Assembly: GCA_035514535.1 (NCBI GenBank)
Contig: DATKAZ010000047.1
Location: 1-7,577, forward strand
Source of the DNA: XN24 sp035514535
GTDB lineage: Bacteria > Pseudomonadota > Gammaproteobacteria > Steroidobacterales > XN24
Direction of reading: 5' to 3'
Length of the DNA: 7,577 nt
Made by a program: the position numbers and the translations under genes. Numbering within the stretch: position 1 is the first letter of the stretch; each line of letters opens with the position of its first letter. Under the pieces are notes generated by a model. The model saw nothing but the letters and a program-made list of their open reading frames with translations. It had not been told where the DNA came from and made no database searches. Of this stretch, positions 1-5,601 are shown piece after piece.

Positions 1-1034
1 TGGCGCGCGTGCAGGTTCAGCGTGGCCTGCCGGGCGTATGCGGAGTTGAGCAGGAACGTCTTGAGGCAACCTTTTTCCGCGGTACCGTCGAAGCACTGGC
101 CGAGCGCGCCCATCGGGCCGGGCACACCGACCGACATCCCCTGGGCGAATATCTGGTACTCGCGTCGAATGGTTTCGGACCAGTCGGCCGGCGCCGGCAA
201 CGGGGACAGCACGCGATCCAGCGCGGCCTCGGTGCGCGCGTGCGTGCGGCGCGGCAGCCGGTCCAGCGCGCTGGCGGCGATGCGCTGCGCGGTCTCCACG
301 CGGCGGGCCGCGACCAGCGTCGTGATGGCATCCTGCGGGTGTGCGCGCACCCGTCGGCAGAAGTCGACTTCGTCGGCCAGGCGCTCGAGCGCCGTCGCCG
401 TACGATCCGGATCGCGGGCGAGGGTGCGGTGCAGGTCCAGTGCCAGCAGGTTGGCGCGCAGGGCCAACACGCCCGCGTCCGGGTACGGCTCCTGCATCGA
501 CGGCGTGGTGACGGCGTGCCAGTCCGGCATTGCGAGTAGGCGCTCGCTGCGCTGCAGGCGCAGCGCGTTGGCCTTGCGCAGGCGCTCGAGCACGTGCTCG
601 TGCTCGGCGGCCCAATGCAGGCAGTCGGTGTCGCGCGCGGGGCAGAGCGCGTCCACGCCGTCGATTCCGGTGTCCGGGTCGACTTCGGGAATGGCATCCT
701 CGGCCCGGAATTCCGGGGCGTCGGCGCCCGGCCTGGCCTCCAGCATCCAGGCCTCGTAGCTGTCGACGCGCTGACGGCCGTACAGCACGGGATCCACGCC
801 CTCGGGCGCACCGATGCCCAACAGGTAGAGCCAGGCATTGTCGGCGTCGGGCACCGCGCGGCCCGGCCGCTCCAGTTTCCGTGCCTCGGCGCTGGGCGGC
901 TCGTCGATGCGGTTGTAGACCCACCACGCCACCGCGGGCACGGCCGGGATCAGCAGCAGCACCGCCAGCACCCGCAGCAGGAGGCGCCACGGGGAGCGGC
1001 GGTTGCGGCTTCGTGGCATGCGCATCATCGTCAT
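1..1034 (-). CDS. Membrane-anchored protein of unknown function, 3' end beyond the window
   Basis: This reading frame stays open for 344 codons from its start to the left edge, so the C-terminus is missing. It begins with a basic stretch (residues 5-17, Arg-rich), followed by a hydrophobic helix at about residues 18-40 ending in AWWVYNRID. This predicts one inner-membrane anchor with the rest in the periplasm. A proline- and acid-rich part follows, with a VPDADNAWLYLLGIG segment near residues 60-74, and then a long region that looks mainly alpha-helical. Four in-frame ATGs lie close together (1034, 1028, 1025, 1019). A GAGGA at 1039-1043 sits 4 bases before the first and 10 before the second, so either could be the true start. 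Third positions are nearly all G or C, and the overlapping Arg-rich frames on both strands are its shadows. I recall similar uncharacterised proteins in Xanthomonadales but cannot assign a function. Confidence 0.85.
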   Translation of the reverse strand, partial: MTMMRMPRSRNRRSPWRLLLRVLAVLLLIPAVPAVAWWVYNRIDEPPSAEARKLERPGRAVPDADNAWLYLLGIGAPEGVDPVLYGRQRVDSYEAWMLEARPGADAPEFRAEDAIPEVDPDTGIDGVDALCPARDTDCLHWAAEHEHVLERLRKANALRLQRSERLLAMPDWHAVTTPSMQEPYPDAGVLALRANLLALDLHRTLARDPDRTATALERLADEVDFCRRVRAHPQDAITTLVAARRVETAQRIAASALDRLPRRTHARTEAALDRVLSPLPAPADWSETIRREYQIFAQGMSVGVPGPMGALGQCFDGTAEKGCLKTFLLNSAYARQATLNLHAR

Positions 1035-1310
1035 CGCTTCCTCGGCGGCATCGTAGCGGGCCCGCGGCGAACTGGCAGTTCGCAGTCGCCGCTCCGGTCT
1101 GTCCTTTCGATGACGCCGAGGCCGTGGCCAGGCGCATCGAAGGGCTGTATTCCACCCGCGGGGGACCATCATGCCTGCGAAACAGGGGGCACCACCATTT
1201 CGCCGTCCCCGTCAAGAGTGCGCACTACGCCCGTCCGGCTCCCGGAGTCGGGTGAGTTTGCAACGCGGCTGGTGGACCAGCTCCCGGTGTGTTGCTGATC
1301 GGCGCGGAAA

Positions 1311-1325
1311 GGGGACTCTGACCCC
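1311..1325. repeat. REP-like motif GGGGACTCTGACCCC
   Basis: The 15-mer GGGGACTCTGACCCC is partly palindromic: the four outer G/C pairs match and the centre is imperfect. It is preceded by GGAAA. From memory, near-identical GGGGTCAGAGT-type sequences are scattered through many Xanthomonadales and other proteobacterial genomes, often near REP-associated tyrosine transposases. Only one copy is in the window and no such transposase gene is present, so this rests on motif resemblance. Confidence 0.4.
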
Positions 1326-1343
1326 GGTTTCGACCCCGGATTC
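1320..1343. repeat. 12-bp tandem duplication
   Basis: GACCCCGGTTTC is followed directly by GACCCCGGATTC, two 12-bp units matching at 11 of 12 positions. The first unit overlaps the end of the REP-like motif. The pair lies about 75 bp upstream of the protease start, so it could be a remnant of repeat duplication or a direct-repeat protein-binding site. The sequence alone does not decide between these. Confidence 0.55.
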
Positions 1344-1359
1344 GTCCTCCTGTACACTG

Positions 1360-1365
1360 TTGACA
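1360..1365 (+). promoter_or_regulatory. Possible -35 element (TTGACA) upstream of the protease
   Basis: A perfect TTGACA lies 52 bases before the protease ATG. A matching -10 at 16-18 bp spacing is poor (TTGTTG/TGTTGA). The nearby TACACT at 1353-1358 is a better -10 look-alike, but it has no convincing -35. The promoter is therefore only suggested. Confidence 0.25.
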
Positions 1366-1402
1366 AAGAGGATTCCGTATGCTTGTTGAACCGCACGTCG
1401 TT

Positions 1403-1410
1403 AAGAGGGA
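1403..1410 (+). promoter_or_regulatory. Ribosome binding site that decides the protease start
   Basis: AAGAGGGA lies 7 bases before the ATG at 1418. An in-frame ATG 39 bp upstream (1379) has no comparable site, and using it would place 13 charged residues before an otherwise standard signal peptide. The start at 1418 is therefore preferred. Confidence 0.75.
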
Positions 1411-1417
1411 AAAAACG

Positions 1418-3268
1418 ATGGTTACGAAGATCCGATCTGCACTCCTCGCCGTTTTTGCGGTGGGTCTCATCACGGTCTCAGCATTAGCGCAAGCCGGCCC
1501 GCCGCAGGACCGGTTCATCGTCGTTCTCAAAGGCGGCGCGGGGATTCCCGAAGACGTCGCCGCCGACGTCGCCTTACGCACGAACGGCACGGTTGGCTAT
1601 GTCTATGAAAACGCGTTGCAGGGCTTTTCGATCACCATGCCGCGTGCGGCCCTTGCGGGCGTCGCTCGGGACCCTCGGATCGCCTACATTGAAGAAGACA
1701 AACCGGTCAGCATCTTTGCGCAGACGATTCCAACGGGCATCGGGCGCATCTTTGCAGACGAAAATCCGAACCTTGACATCGACGGCACTGACGACTATCG
1801 CGTAGACGTCGATGTTGCGGTGATCGATACCGGTGTCGATTTCGAGCACCCGGACCTGAACGTAGCAGGCGGCGTGGACTGCACGGTATCCTCCGGCGGC
1901 GGTCCGCCCTGGTCGAGAACTTTTTACTGCAGTAGCACGGAGGGCACGGGCGGCGACGACGACCACTACCATGGGACTCACGTCGCGGGCACGATCGGCG
2001 CACTTGACAACGGTATCGGGGTGGTCGGCGTCGCACCGGGTGCCCGCATATGGGCAGTCAAGGTGCTCGACAGCCAAGGCAGTGGCTACGAGTCGGGCAT
2101 CGTTGCCGGCATCGACTGGATAGCAGCCCATGGAGGGATCGAAGTCGCCAACATGAGCCTTGGCGGGTCTGGCTATAGTCAGGCCGAGTACGATGCGATT
2201 CAGAACGCGGTGAATTCTGGCGTCGCCTTTGCCGTCGCCGCTGGCAACAGCGACGCTGATGCGAACAATTACAGCCCGGCCGCGTTCGACAATGTGCTCA
2301 CCGTCTCGGCTCTGGCCGATTTTGACGGCGAGCCTGGCGGATTGGCCTCGCCAACCTGCCGAACAGACCAGGACGACACCCTGGCCGATTTCAGCAACTG
2401 GGGCGACGCAGTTCAGATCGCGGCGCCCGGTGTCTGCATCCTTTCGACCTACCCGATCGAGAAGGGCGAGTACGGCACGATCAGCGGCACCTCGATGTCC
2501 TCGCCGCACGTCGCCGGGGCGCTGGCACTGCTTGCGAGCAGCAACAATCCGTCTACTGCGACTCACGTGTACAACCTCTACGATCAGGTCATCAATGCCG
2601 GCAATTTCAACTGGACCGACGACTCCGGCGATGGGATCAAGGAGCCACTGCTCGACGTGTCGAACAGCACATTGTTCAACCCGGTGCTCGTCGCTGGTGG
2701 TGGTGGGGGCGGAGGCGGAGACCCCGACAATCCGCCGAGCGTTTCCGTCACCAGTCCGCTCAATGGGGCTACCGTCTCCGGCACGGTCAGCGTGACAGCC
2801 AGTGCGAGCGACGACAATGGTGTGAGCCAGGTGCAGTTCTTCGTCGACGGCGGCAGCATCGGCGTCGACACCGACGGCTCCAACGGCTGGTCTGCGTCGT
2901 GGGATACGACCGGCTCCGCCGATGGCGGGCACACTGTCACGGCCACAGCCACCGACAGCATTGGGCAGACGGCAAGCGACAGCGTCGGTGTCACTGTCGA
3001 CAACTCGGGCGGTGGCGGCGGTGGTGGTGGCATCACGCTCAGCGTCAATGCCTACAAGGTGCGGGGCGTGCAGACCGCCGACCTGACCTGGGATGGCGCG
3101 ACTTCGACGAATGTCGATGTGTATCGGAACGGTTCGCTCGTTGCTACCACTGCCAACGACGGCTTCCATACCGACAGCACCGGGCAGAAGGGCGGCGGCT
3201 CCGCCGTCTACCAGATCTGCGAAGCCGGCACCACCACCTGTTCGGGCGAGGTGACGGCCGTTTGGTAA
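1418..3268 (+). CDS. Secreted subtilisin-family (S8) serine protease with Ig-like and FN3-like C-terminal domains
   Basis: This is an exported endopeptidase of the proteinase K/subtilisin type, 616 residues. Residues 1-26 form a Sec signal peptide ending in AQA. An inhibitor-I9-like propeptide covers about 31-99 (DRFIVVLK ... AYIEEDKPV). The catalytic domain covers about 127-425 and has the full triad: Asp137 in VIDTGVD, His185 in HGTHVAG and Ser359 in SGTSMSSPHVAG. The oxyanion Asn277 is in AAGNS. Cysteines at 155/171 and 314/340 could form disulfides. Eight glycines (427-434) lead to a bacterial Ig-like domain (about 435-529, with PSVSVTSPLNGATVSG). A second run of eight glycines (531-538) leads to a 78-residue FN3-like end with Cys601/Cys608. 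Such tails often bind substrate or are removed during maturation. The gene stands alone; the start at 1418 is set by AAGAGGGA 7 bases upstream. Family assignment is firm, but the natural substrate is unknown. Confidence 0.95.
   Translation: MVTKIRSALLAVFAVGLITVSALAQAGPPQDRFIVVLKGGAGIPEDVAADVALRTNGTVGYVYENALQGFSITMPRAALAGVARDPRIAYIEEDKPVSIFAQTIPTGIGRIFADENPNLDIDGTDDYRVDVDVAVIDTGVDFEHPDLNVAGGVDCTVSSGGGPPWSRTFYCSSTEGTGGDDDHYHGTHVAGTIGALDNGIGVVGVAPGARIWAVKVLDSQGSGYESGIVAGIDWIAAHGGIEVANMSLGGSGYSQAEYDAIQNAVNSGVAFAVAAGNSDADANNYSPAAFDNVLTVSALADFDGEPGGLASPTCRTDQDDTLADFSNWGDAVQIAAPGVCILSTYPIEKGEYGTISGTSMSSPHVAGALALLASSNNPSTATHVYNLYDQVINAGNFNWTDDSGDGIKEPLLDVSNSTLFNPVLVAGGGGGGGGDPDNPPSVSVTSPLNGATVSGTVSVTASASDDNGVSQVQFFVDGGSIGVDTDGSNGWSASWDTTGSADGGHTVTATATDSIGQTASDSVGVTVDNSGGGGGGGGITLSVNAYKVRGVQTADLTWDGATSTNVDVYRNGSLVATTANDGFHTDSTGQKGGGSAVYQICEAGTTTCSGEVTAVW
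2696..2719 (+). repeat. GGN microsatellite encoding Gly8 linker 1
   Basis: Eight consecutive glycine codons, using all four GGN forms, join the protease domain to the Ig-like domain. Gains or losses of whole codons would change only linker length. Confidence 0.8.
3008..3031 (+). repeat. GGN microsatellite encoding Gly8 linker 2
   Basis: A second run of exactly eight glycine codons, all GGC or GGT, joins the Ig-like domain to the FN3-like domain. It differs in codon use from the first run, so it does not look like a recent copy of it. Confidence 0.8.
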
Positions 3269-3310
3269 CGGAGGCCAAGGCAGTAAATCCGGAGGCACCG
3301 CACGTGCGCA

Positions 3311-3328
3311 GGGGCCATGGATGGCCCC
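3311..3328 (+). terminator. Strong hairpin after the protease gene, possible terminator
   Basis: GGGGCCA and TGGCCCC form a perfect 7-bp stem around TGGA, 42 bases after the protease stop. It is followed by CC and GGCTTT, not a run of T, so it is not a textbook intrinsic terminator. It lies between convergent genes and could slow transcription from either side. Confidence 0.35.
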
Positions 3329-3458
3329 CCGGCTTTGAGGAGCGAGGAAGGCGGGCGCCGTAGAGCGAATTCCGTACGCGAGTTGCCGATTTTGCGGGCA
3401 CCGCTTCGCAAACTGTGGCGCTCCGGCATCGCCTGAACCGGAGAGCCTGTGCCGAGAA

Positions 3459-4325
3459 TCAGCGCCGGGCGATCACGAAGGGCTGCGCACTGCCGAGGTA
3501 GCCGTAGGCCGGTGCCCAGCAGGTGATCACCTCGGCCTGGGCGAAACCGGCGGCGCCAAGGTCGTCGACGAGATCCCAACCGAATTCCTGATAGCACAGT
3601 ACGCCATCGCCGCTGAGCGGATCGTCGTGGTAGACCGGTGGCAGCAGGTGTTCAATAGTGCCGTCGTTGCCCCGCTGCGCCCGGATCGTGGTGGTGGCGG
3701 CTTCCAGCGAGAACGGTGCGGTCAGGATCAACAGCCCTTCGGGCTCGAGCGCGCGCGCGAACTCACTCACTGCGGCCCGATAGTCGGGGACGTGTTCCAG
3801 CACGTCGAAGCTCAAGACCGCCGCCAGCGAGCCGCCGGCGAACGACAGGTTGGTGACGTCCTCGTGGCGCAAGGTCATCTGGTTCCAAGGCCGCGACTCT
3901 CCCGGCGCAGCCTCGGCAGAAACGTACTCGCTGCCGACCAGGCCGGGCTGCCAGTGGCTGAGGCGCTCGAACAACAGCGTAGTCTGTTCAGTGATATAGA
4001 CGTCGCCCGGCGGGCGCGGCAGCAGTCGCCACAGATGCACACTGGCGCGCCAGCGGTTGATCAGGCCGCAATGCGCGCATTCCAGCGTCTCGCGCCAGTT
4101 CGGAATCCCGTCGTCGCCGACCCTGATCTGGAAACTCGAAGGCTGTAGGCACGCGGCGCAGTAGCCCTCGACCACGCCGCCCGCGCAATCGGCCAATTGG
4201 CGCTGCAGTGCACTCTGGCCCAGCCATTCTTCACCAAGCTGCTGCGAGGCCCCCCGCACCTGCCCAAACGAAGTCCAGCGTTTGAATCCGTGAGGCAACT
4301 GATCGTGCAAGCGCGCGACCTCCAT
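3459..4325 (-). CDS. Zinc-ribbon class I SAM-dependent methyltransferase (methyltransferase type 11-like)
   Basis: This is a predicted cytoplasmic methyltransferase of 288 residues; the acceptor is unknown. A four-cysteine zinc ribbon covers residues 56-86 (Cys56/Cys59 and Cys83/Cys86, with NWRETLECAHCGLINR). The Rossmann-type domain follows: GLVGSEYVS at 128-136 takes the place of the usual glycine-rich motif I, HEDVTNLSF is at 154-162, and SFDVLEHVPDYRAAVSEF at 172-189 is the diagnostic acidic/LEHV motif. A GLLILTAPF strand comes next. The frame is open upstream to 4709 and could start at a TTG at 4643, but that extension runs through an 81-bp repeat copy. As I recall related proteins, they begin shortly before the LPHGFKRW segment, which is residues 10-17 from the ATG at 4325. 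I therefore choose 4325, although no good Shine-Dalgarno precedes it. The gene converges on the protease gene. Confidence 0.85.
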   Translation of the reverse strand: MEVARLHDQLPHGFKRWTSFGQVRGASQQLGEEWLGQSALQRQLADCAGGVVEGYCAACLQPSSFQIRVGDDGIPNWRETLECAHCGLINRWRASVHLWRLLPRPPGDVYITEQTTLLFERLSHWQPGLVGSEYVSAEAAPGESRPWNQMTLRHEDVTNLSFAGGSLAAVLSFDVLEHVPDYRAAVSEFARALEPEGLLILTAPFSLEAATTTIRAQRGNDGTIEHLLPPVYHDDPLSGDGVLCYQEFGWDLVDDLGAAGFAQAEVITCWAPAYGYLGSAQPFVIARR

Positions 4326-4434
4326 GAAAAGTGGCGCGCAGTTCAGCCCGAGGCCGATTTCGCCGCGAGCAACGGCCCTTCGGTCTCGTCCGAACGCTGC
4401 GCCCTGCGCCGCGGCGTTTCCGCGCCGTCGCGAA

Positions 4435-4448
4435 ACGGTAGCTACCGT
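4435..4448. promoter_or_regulatory. 14-bp perfect palindrome, possible operator
   Basis: ACGGTAGCTACCGT is a perfect palindrome. It lies 109 bp upstream of the chosen methyltransferase ATG and 14 bp outside the outer end of repeat copy 1. Its size and symmetry suit a dimeric regulator, but there is no second copy or known consensus to support this. Confidence 0.3.
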
Positions 4449-4462
4449 CGCCGCTTTGAGGG

Positions 4463-4543
4463 AGGGATAGGAAATCCAAAGCCTTTTCCGTGCGTAGGAT
4501 ACGCCGTCCCTCAGTCCAGGCAACGGCTGCGCGCGGCTCAATG
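4463..4543 (-). repeat. Repeat copy 1 (81 bp, left arm of inverted pair)
   Basis: The reverse complement of this stretch matches copy 2 at 73 of 81 positions without gaps (hand count). The outer end reads AGGGATAGGAAATCC and the inner end reads GGCTCAATG. It contains GCGTA-GGA-TACGC, a perfect 5-bp hairpin. It also has a longer stem (CTCAGTC with GGCTGCG) in which one G-T wobble and one mismatch replace pairs present in copy 2. It lies upstream of the methyltransferase and is read through in that gene's frame. Confidence 0.9.
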
Positions 4544-4784
4544 GCAGAACCGCCGTGTCCGCCAGCGCGATCGGGATGCCACCGAGGCTCAGCGCTTCGA
4601 CGACGATCCCGCTGCACCGCATCCCCTCGGGGGAATCCGTCAACGTCGCGCCAGCCTTCCAGACGACGGTCCCCTCAATCGGCAGATCCGTGGCCTTAAA
4701 GCCGGGGAATCAACGCGCCAGCGTACCGCGCTGCGGGCCTCGACCGGCCCAATCGCACTTGGCGAGCCAAATTCCGTCTGTCAT
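4544..4784 (-). pseudogene. Stop-interrupted coding-like fragment between the inverted repeats
   Basis: An ATG at 4784, inside the inner end of copy 2, opens a frame reading MTDGIWLAKCDWAGRG and so on. It meets an in-frame TGA at 4710-4712 after 24 codons and then continues as FPGFKATDLPIEGTVVWKAG, later VVEALSLGGIPIALADTAVL, until it enters copy 1. The stretch after the stop has strong G/C bias at third positions and a normal globular composition, so it looks like a decayed or truncated gene. I do not recognise the family. It is in the same frame as the downstream methyltransferase, so a naive gene call merges the two. Confidence 0.4.
4735..4750. other. Small hairpin inside the inverted-repeat module
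   Basis: GGGCC and GGCCC flank a six-base loop (TCGACC), giving a 5-bp G/C stem. There is no T-run on either side, and its role is unknown. Confidence 0.3.
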
Positions 4785-4862
4785 TGAGCCGCGCTCAGCC
4801 GTTGCCCGGGCTGAGGGACGGCGTATGCTGCGCATGGACAGGGCTTTGGATTTCCTATCCCT
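4782..4862 (+). repeat. Repeat copy 2 (81 bp, right arm of inverted pair)
   Basis: This is the inverted partner of copy 1, with 8 mismatches over 81 bp. It contains a perfect 7-bp stem, CTCAGCC with GGCTGAG around an 8-base loop, plus GAGC-CGC-GCTC at its inner end. The outer end is GGATTTCCTATCCCT. It sits 45 bp upstream of the next plus-strand gene, in the same orientation as copy 3. Confidence 0.9.
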
Positions 4863-4907
4863 TGGGTGCACTTATCGGACAACGACGACAGTACCTGAAT
4901 TGCCCTC

Positions 4908-5540
4908 ATGCGCTTCGACAAGCACAGAAATATGAAGCTGATCGTGCCGCTGGCGATTGCCGCTTGGCTCGGCGGGATGGTTTTTGCGACAGACGGCGTG
5001 CCCGTCGTCTTCGAAGCGATGTTCATCGTCGCCTTTGCGATCACGGTGCCAGTGGTGGTGTTTTACCTGATCGGCGAGTCGGGTTGGCGGGCGCTGGCGA
5101 AGCGCTTTCGCGCAAGCACATCAAACCCAGGCAGCTGGCAGCTCTGTCCGACCGGACAGATGGCTCTGGTCAGCGTCGACCACCCGGATTTTCACAAGGT
5201 GAAGATGCGTTTCGTCGGCGGCAGCCTGAGTGTCGCGACCAGCGCCGAGGCGCTGCACCTGAGCACGATGTTTTCCAATCTGCCGGTGCTGAGTGGGTTT
5301 TTTCCGCGCCTGCAGATTCCGTGGTCGTCGATAGCGCATGCGCGCGCCTTCGAAGCGCCGGGCTGGTTCACTCCTGAGTCCGCGCCGGGCCTGCTGTTGC
5401 AGGCCGCCTACGATCCCAACTACACCGGTAAATTCATCGAGATGGAAGCCGGCGACGCGCCGGTTTTCATCCAGCTGCCAGCCTGGATTCTGGGCGAACA
5501 CCTCGGCCGGCTGCCCGGCATGACCGAGTCGGCATGGTAG
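4908..5540 (+). CDS. Small membrane protein with two N-terminal helices and a soluble C-terminal domain, unknown function
   Basis: The protein has 210 residues from the ATG at 4908, or 202 if the ATG at 4932 (MKLIVPLAIAAW) is used. Neither has a clear Shine-Dalgarno; the second puts the first helix directly at the N-terminus. Hydrophobic helices lie at about 9-27 and 33-54. The remaining ~155 residues contain alternating beta-like stretches (FVGGSLSVAT, ALHLSTMF) and then FFPRLQIPWSSIAHARAF. The IPW..I pattern recalls bacterial PH-like membrane-associated domains, but this is weak. Codon bias supports coding throughout. The repeat copy 2 lies just upstream and the lipoprotein gene starts 61 bp downstream, so these two may be co-transcribed. 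No function is assigned. Confidence 0.85.
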   Translation: MRFDKHRNMKLIVPLAIAAWLGGMVFATDGVPVVFEAMFIVAFAITVPVVVFYLIGESGWRALAKRFRASTSNPGSWQLCPTGQMALVSVDHPDFHKVKMRFVGGSLSVATSAEALHLSTMFSNLPVLSGFFPRLQIPWSSIAHARAFEAPGWFTPESAPGLLLQAAYDPNYTGKFIEMEAGDAPVFIQLPAWILGEHLGRLPGMTESAW

Positions 5541-5601
5541 CGGTAGACTCGTTTCGCGCCGGCGCGCGCTCGAGCCTGGTCACTTCTCGCGAGGATAGCC
5601 C

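Larger units (their letters stand above)
1035..1417. other. Divergent intergenic region without a supported gene
   Basis: This 383-bp spacer separates two divergently oriented genes and should contain the promoters of both. Short frames cross it on both strands, but none combines a ribosome binding site, a coding-like third-position bias and a recognisable product. Near its right side it holds a REP-like motif (1311-1325), a 12-bp duplication (1320-1343) and a consensus-like TTGACA (1360-1365), each listed separately. I see no clear sigma-70 -10/-35 pair for the leftward gene. Confidence 0.6.
4463..4862. mobile_element. 400-bp inverted-repeat-bounded module, possible non-autonomous (MITE-like) element
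   Basis: Two 81-bp arms in opposite orientation enclose 238 bp, giving exactly 400 bp from outer end to outer end. The arms end outward in the same AGGGATAGG motif. The interior holds no complete gene, only a disrupted coding-like fragment. No target-site duplication is obvious: the left flank is TTTGAGGG or similar and the right flank TGGGTGCA. A mobile origin is inferred from the symmetry, and recombination between two separately inserted repeats is an equally good explanation. Confidence 0.4.

Noticed and set aside
17..838. Complete Arg/Ser/Pro-rich minus-strand ORF of 273 codons
   Set aside because: Its composition is that of a shadow frame. The overlapping minus-strand frame starting at 1034 has an anchor helix, a ribosome binding site and G/C third positions.
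1035..1170. Short minus-strand gene overlapping the 1034 start by ATGA
   Set aside because: The frame ending in that TGA has no supported start codon or ribosome binding site; its only ATG gives a six-codon peptide.
1574..3298. 574-codon ORF antisense to the protease
   Set aside because: It is the antisense shadow of a clear S8 protease gene with an intact triad; GC-rich coding DNA often leaves this frame open.
3269..3458. Small gene or RNA in the spacer between the convergent protease and methyltransferase genes
   Set aside because: Only the hairpin at 3311-3328 stands out; no promoter, ribosome binding site or coding bias supports a gene.
4782..4862. Repeat arm as an integron attC site
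   Set aside because: The size and hairpins fit loosely, but GTTGCCC does not match the GTTRRRY core, no integrase is present, and two arms face each other in inverted orientation.
4850..4907. Outward promoter within repeat copy 2 driving the membrane protein gene
   Set aside because: A TGGACA-TATCCC pair has only 15-bp spacing and is not conserved in copies 1 and 3.
5555..5566. CGCGCCGGCGCG palindrome between the membrane protein and lipoprotein genes
   Set aside because: It is expected often in such GC-rich sequence, has no T-run and has no partner site, so neither terminator nor operator can be supported.
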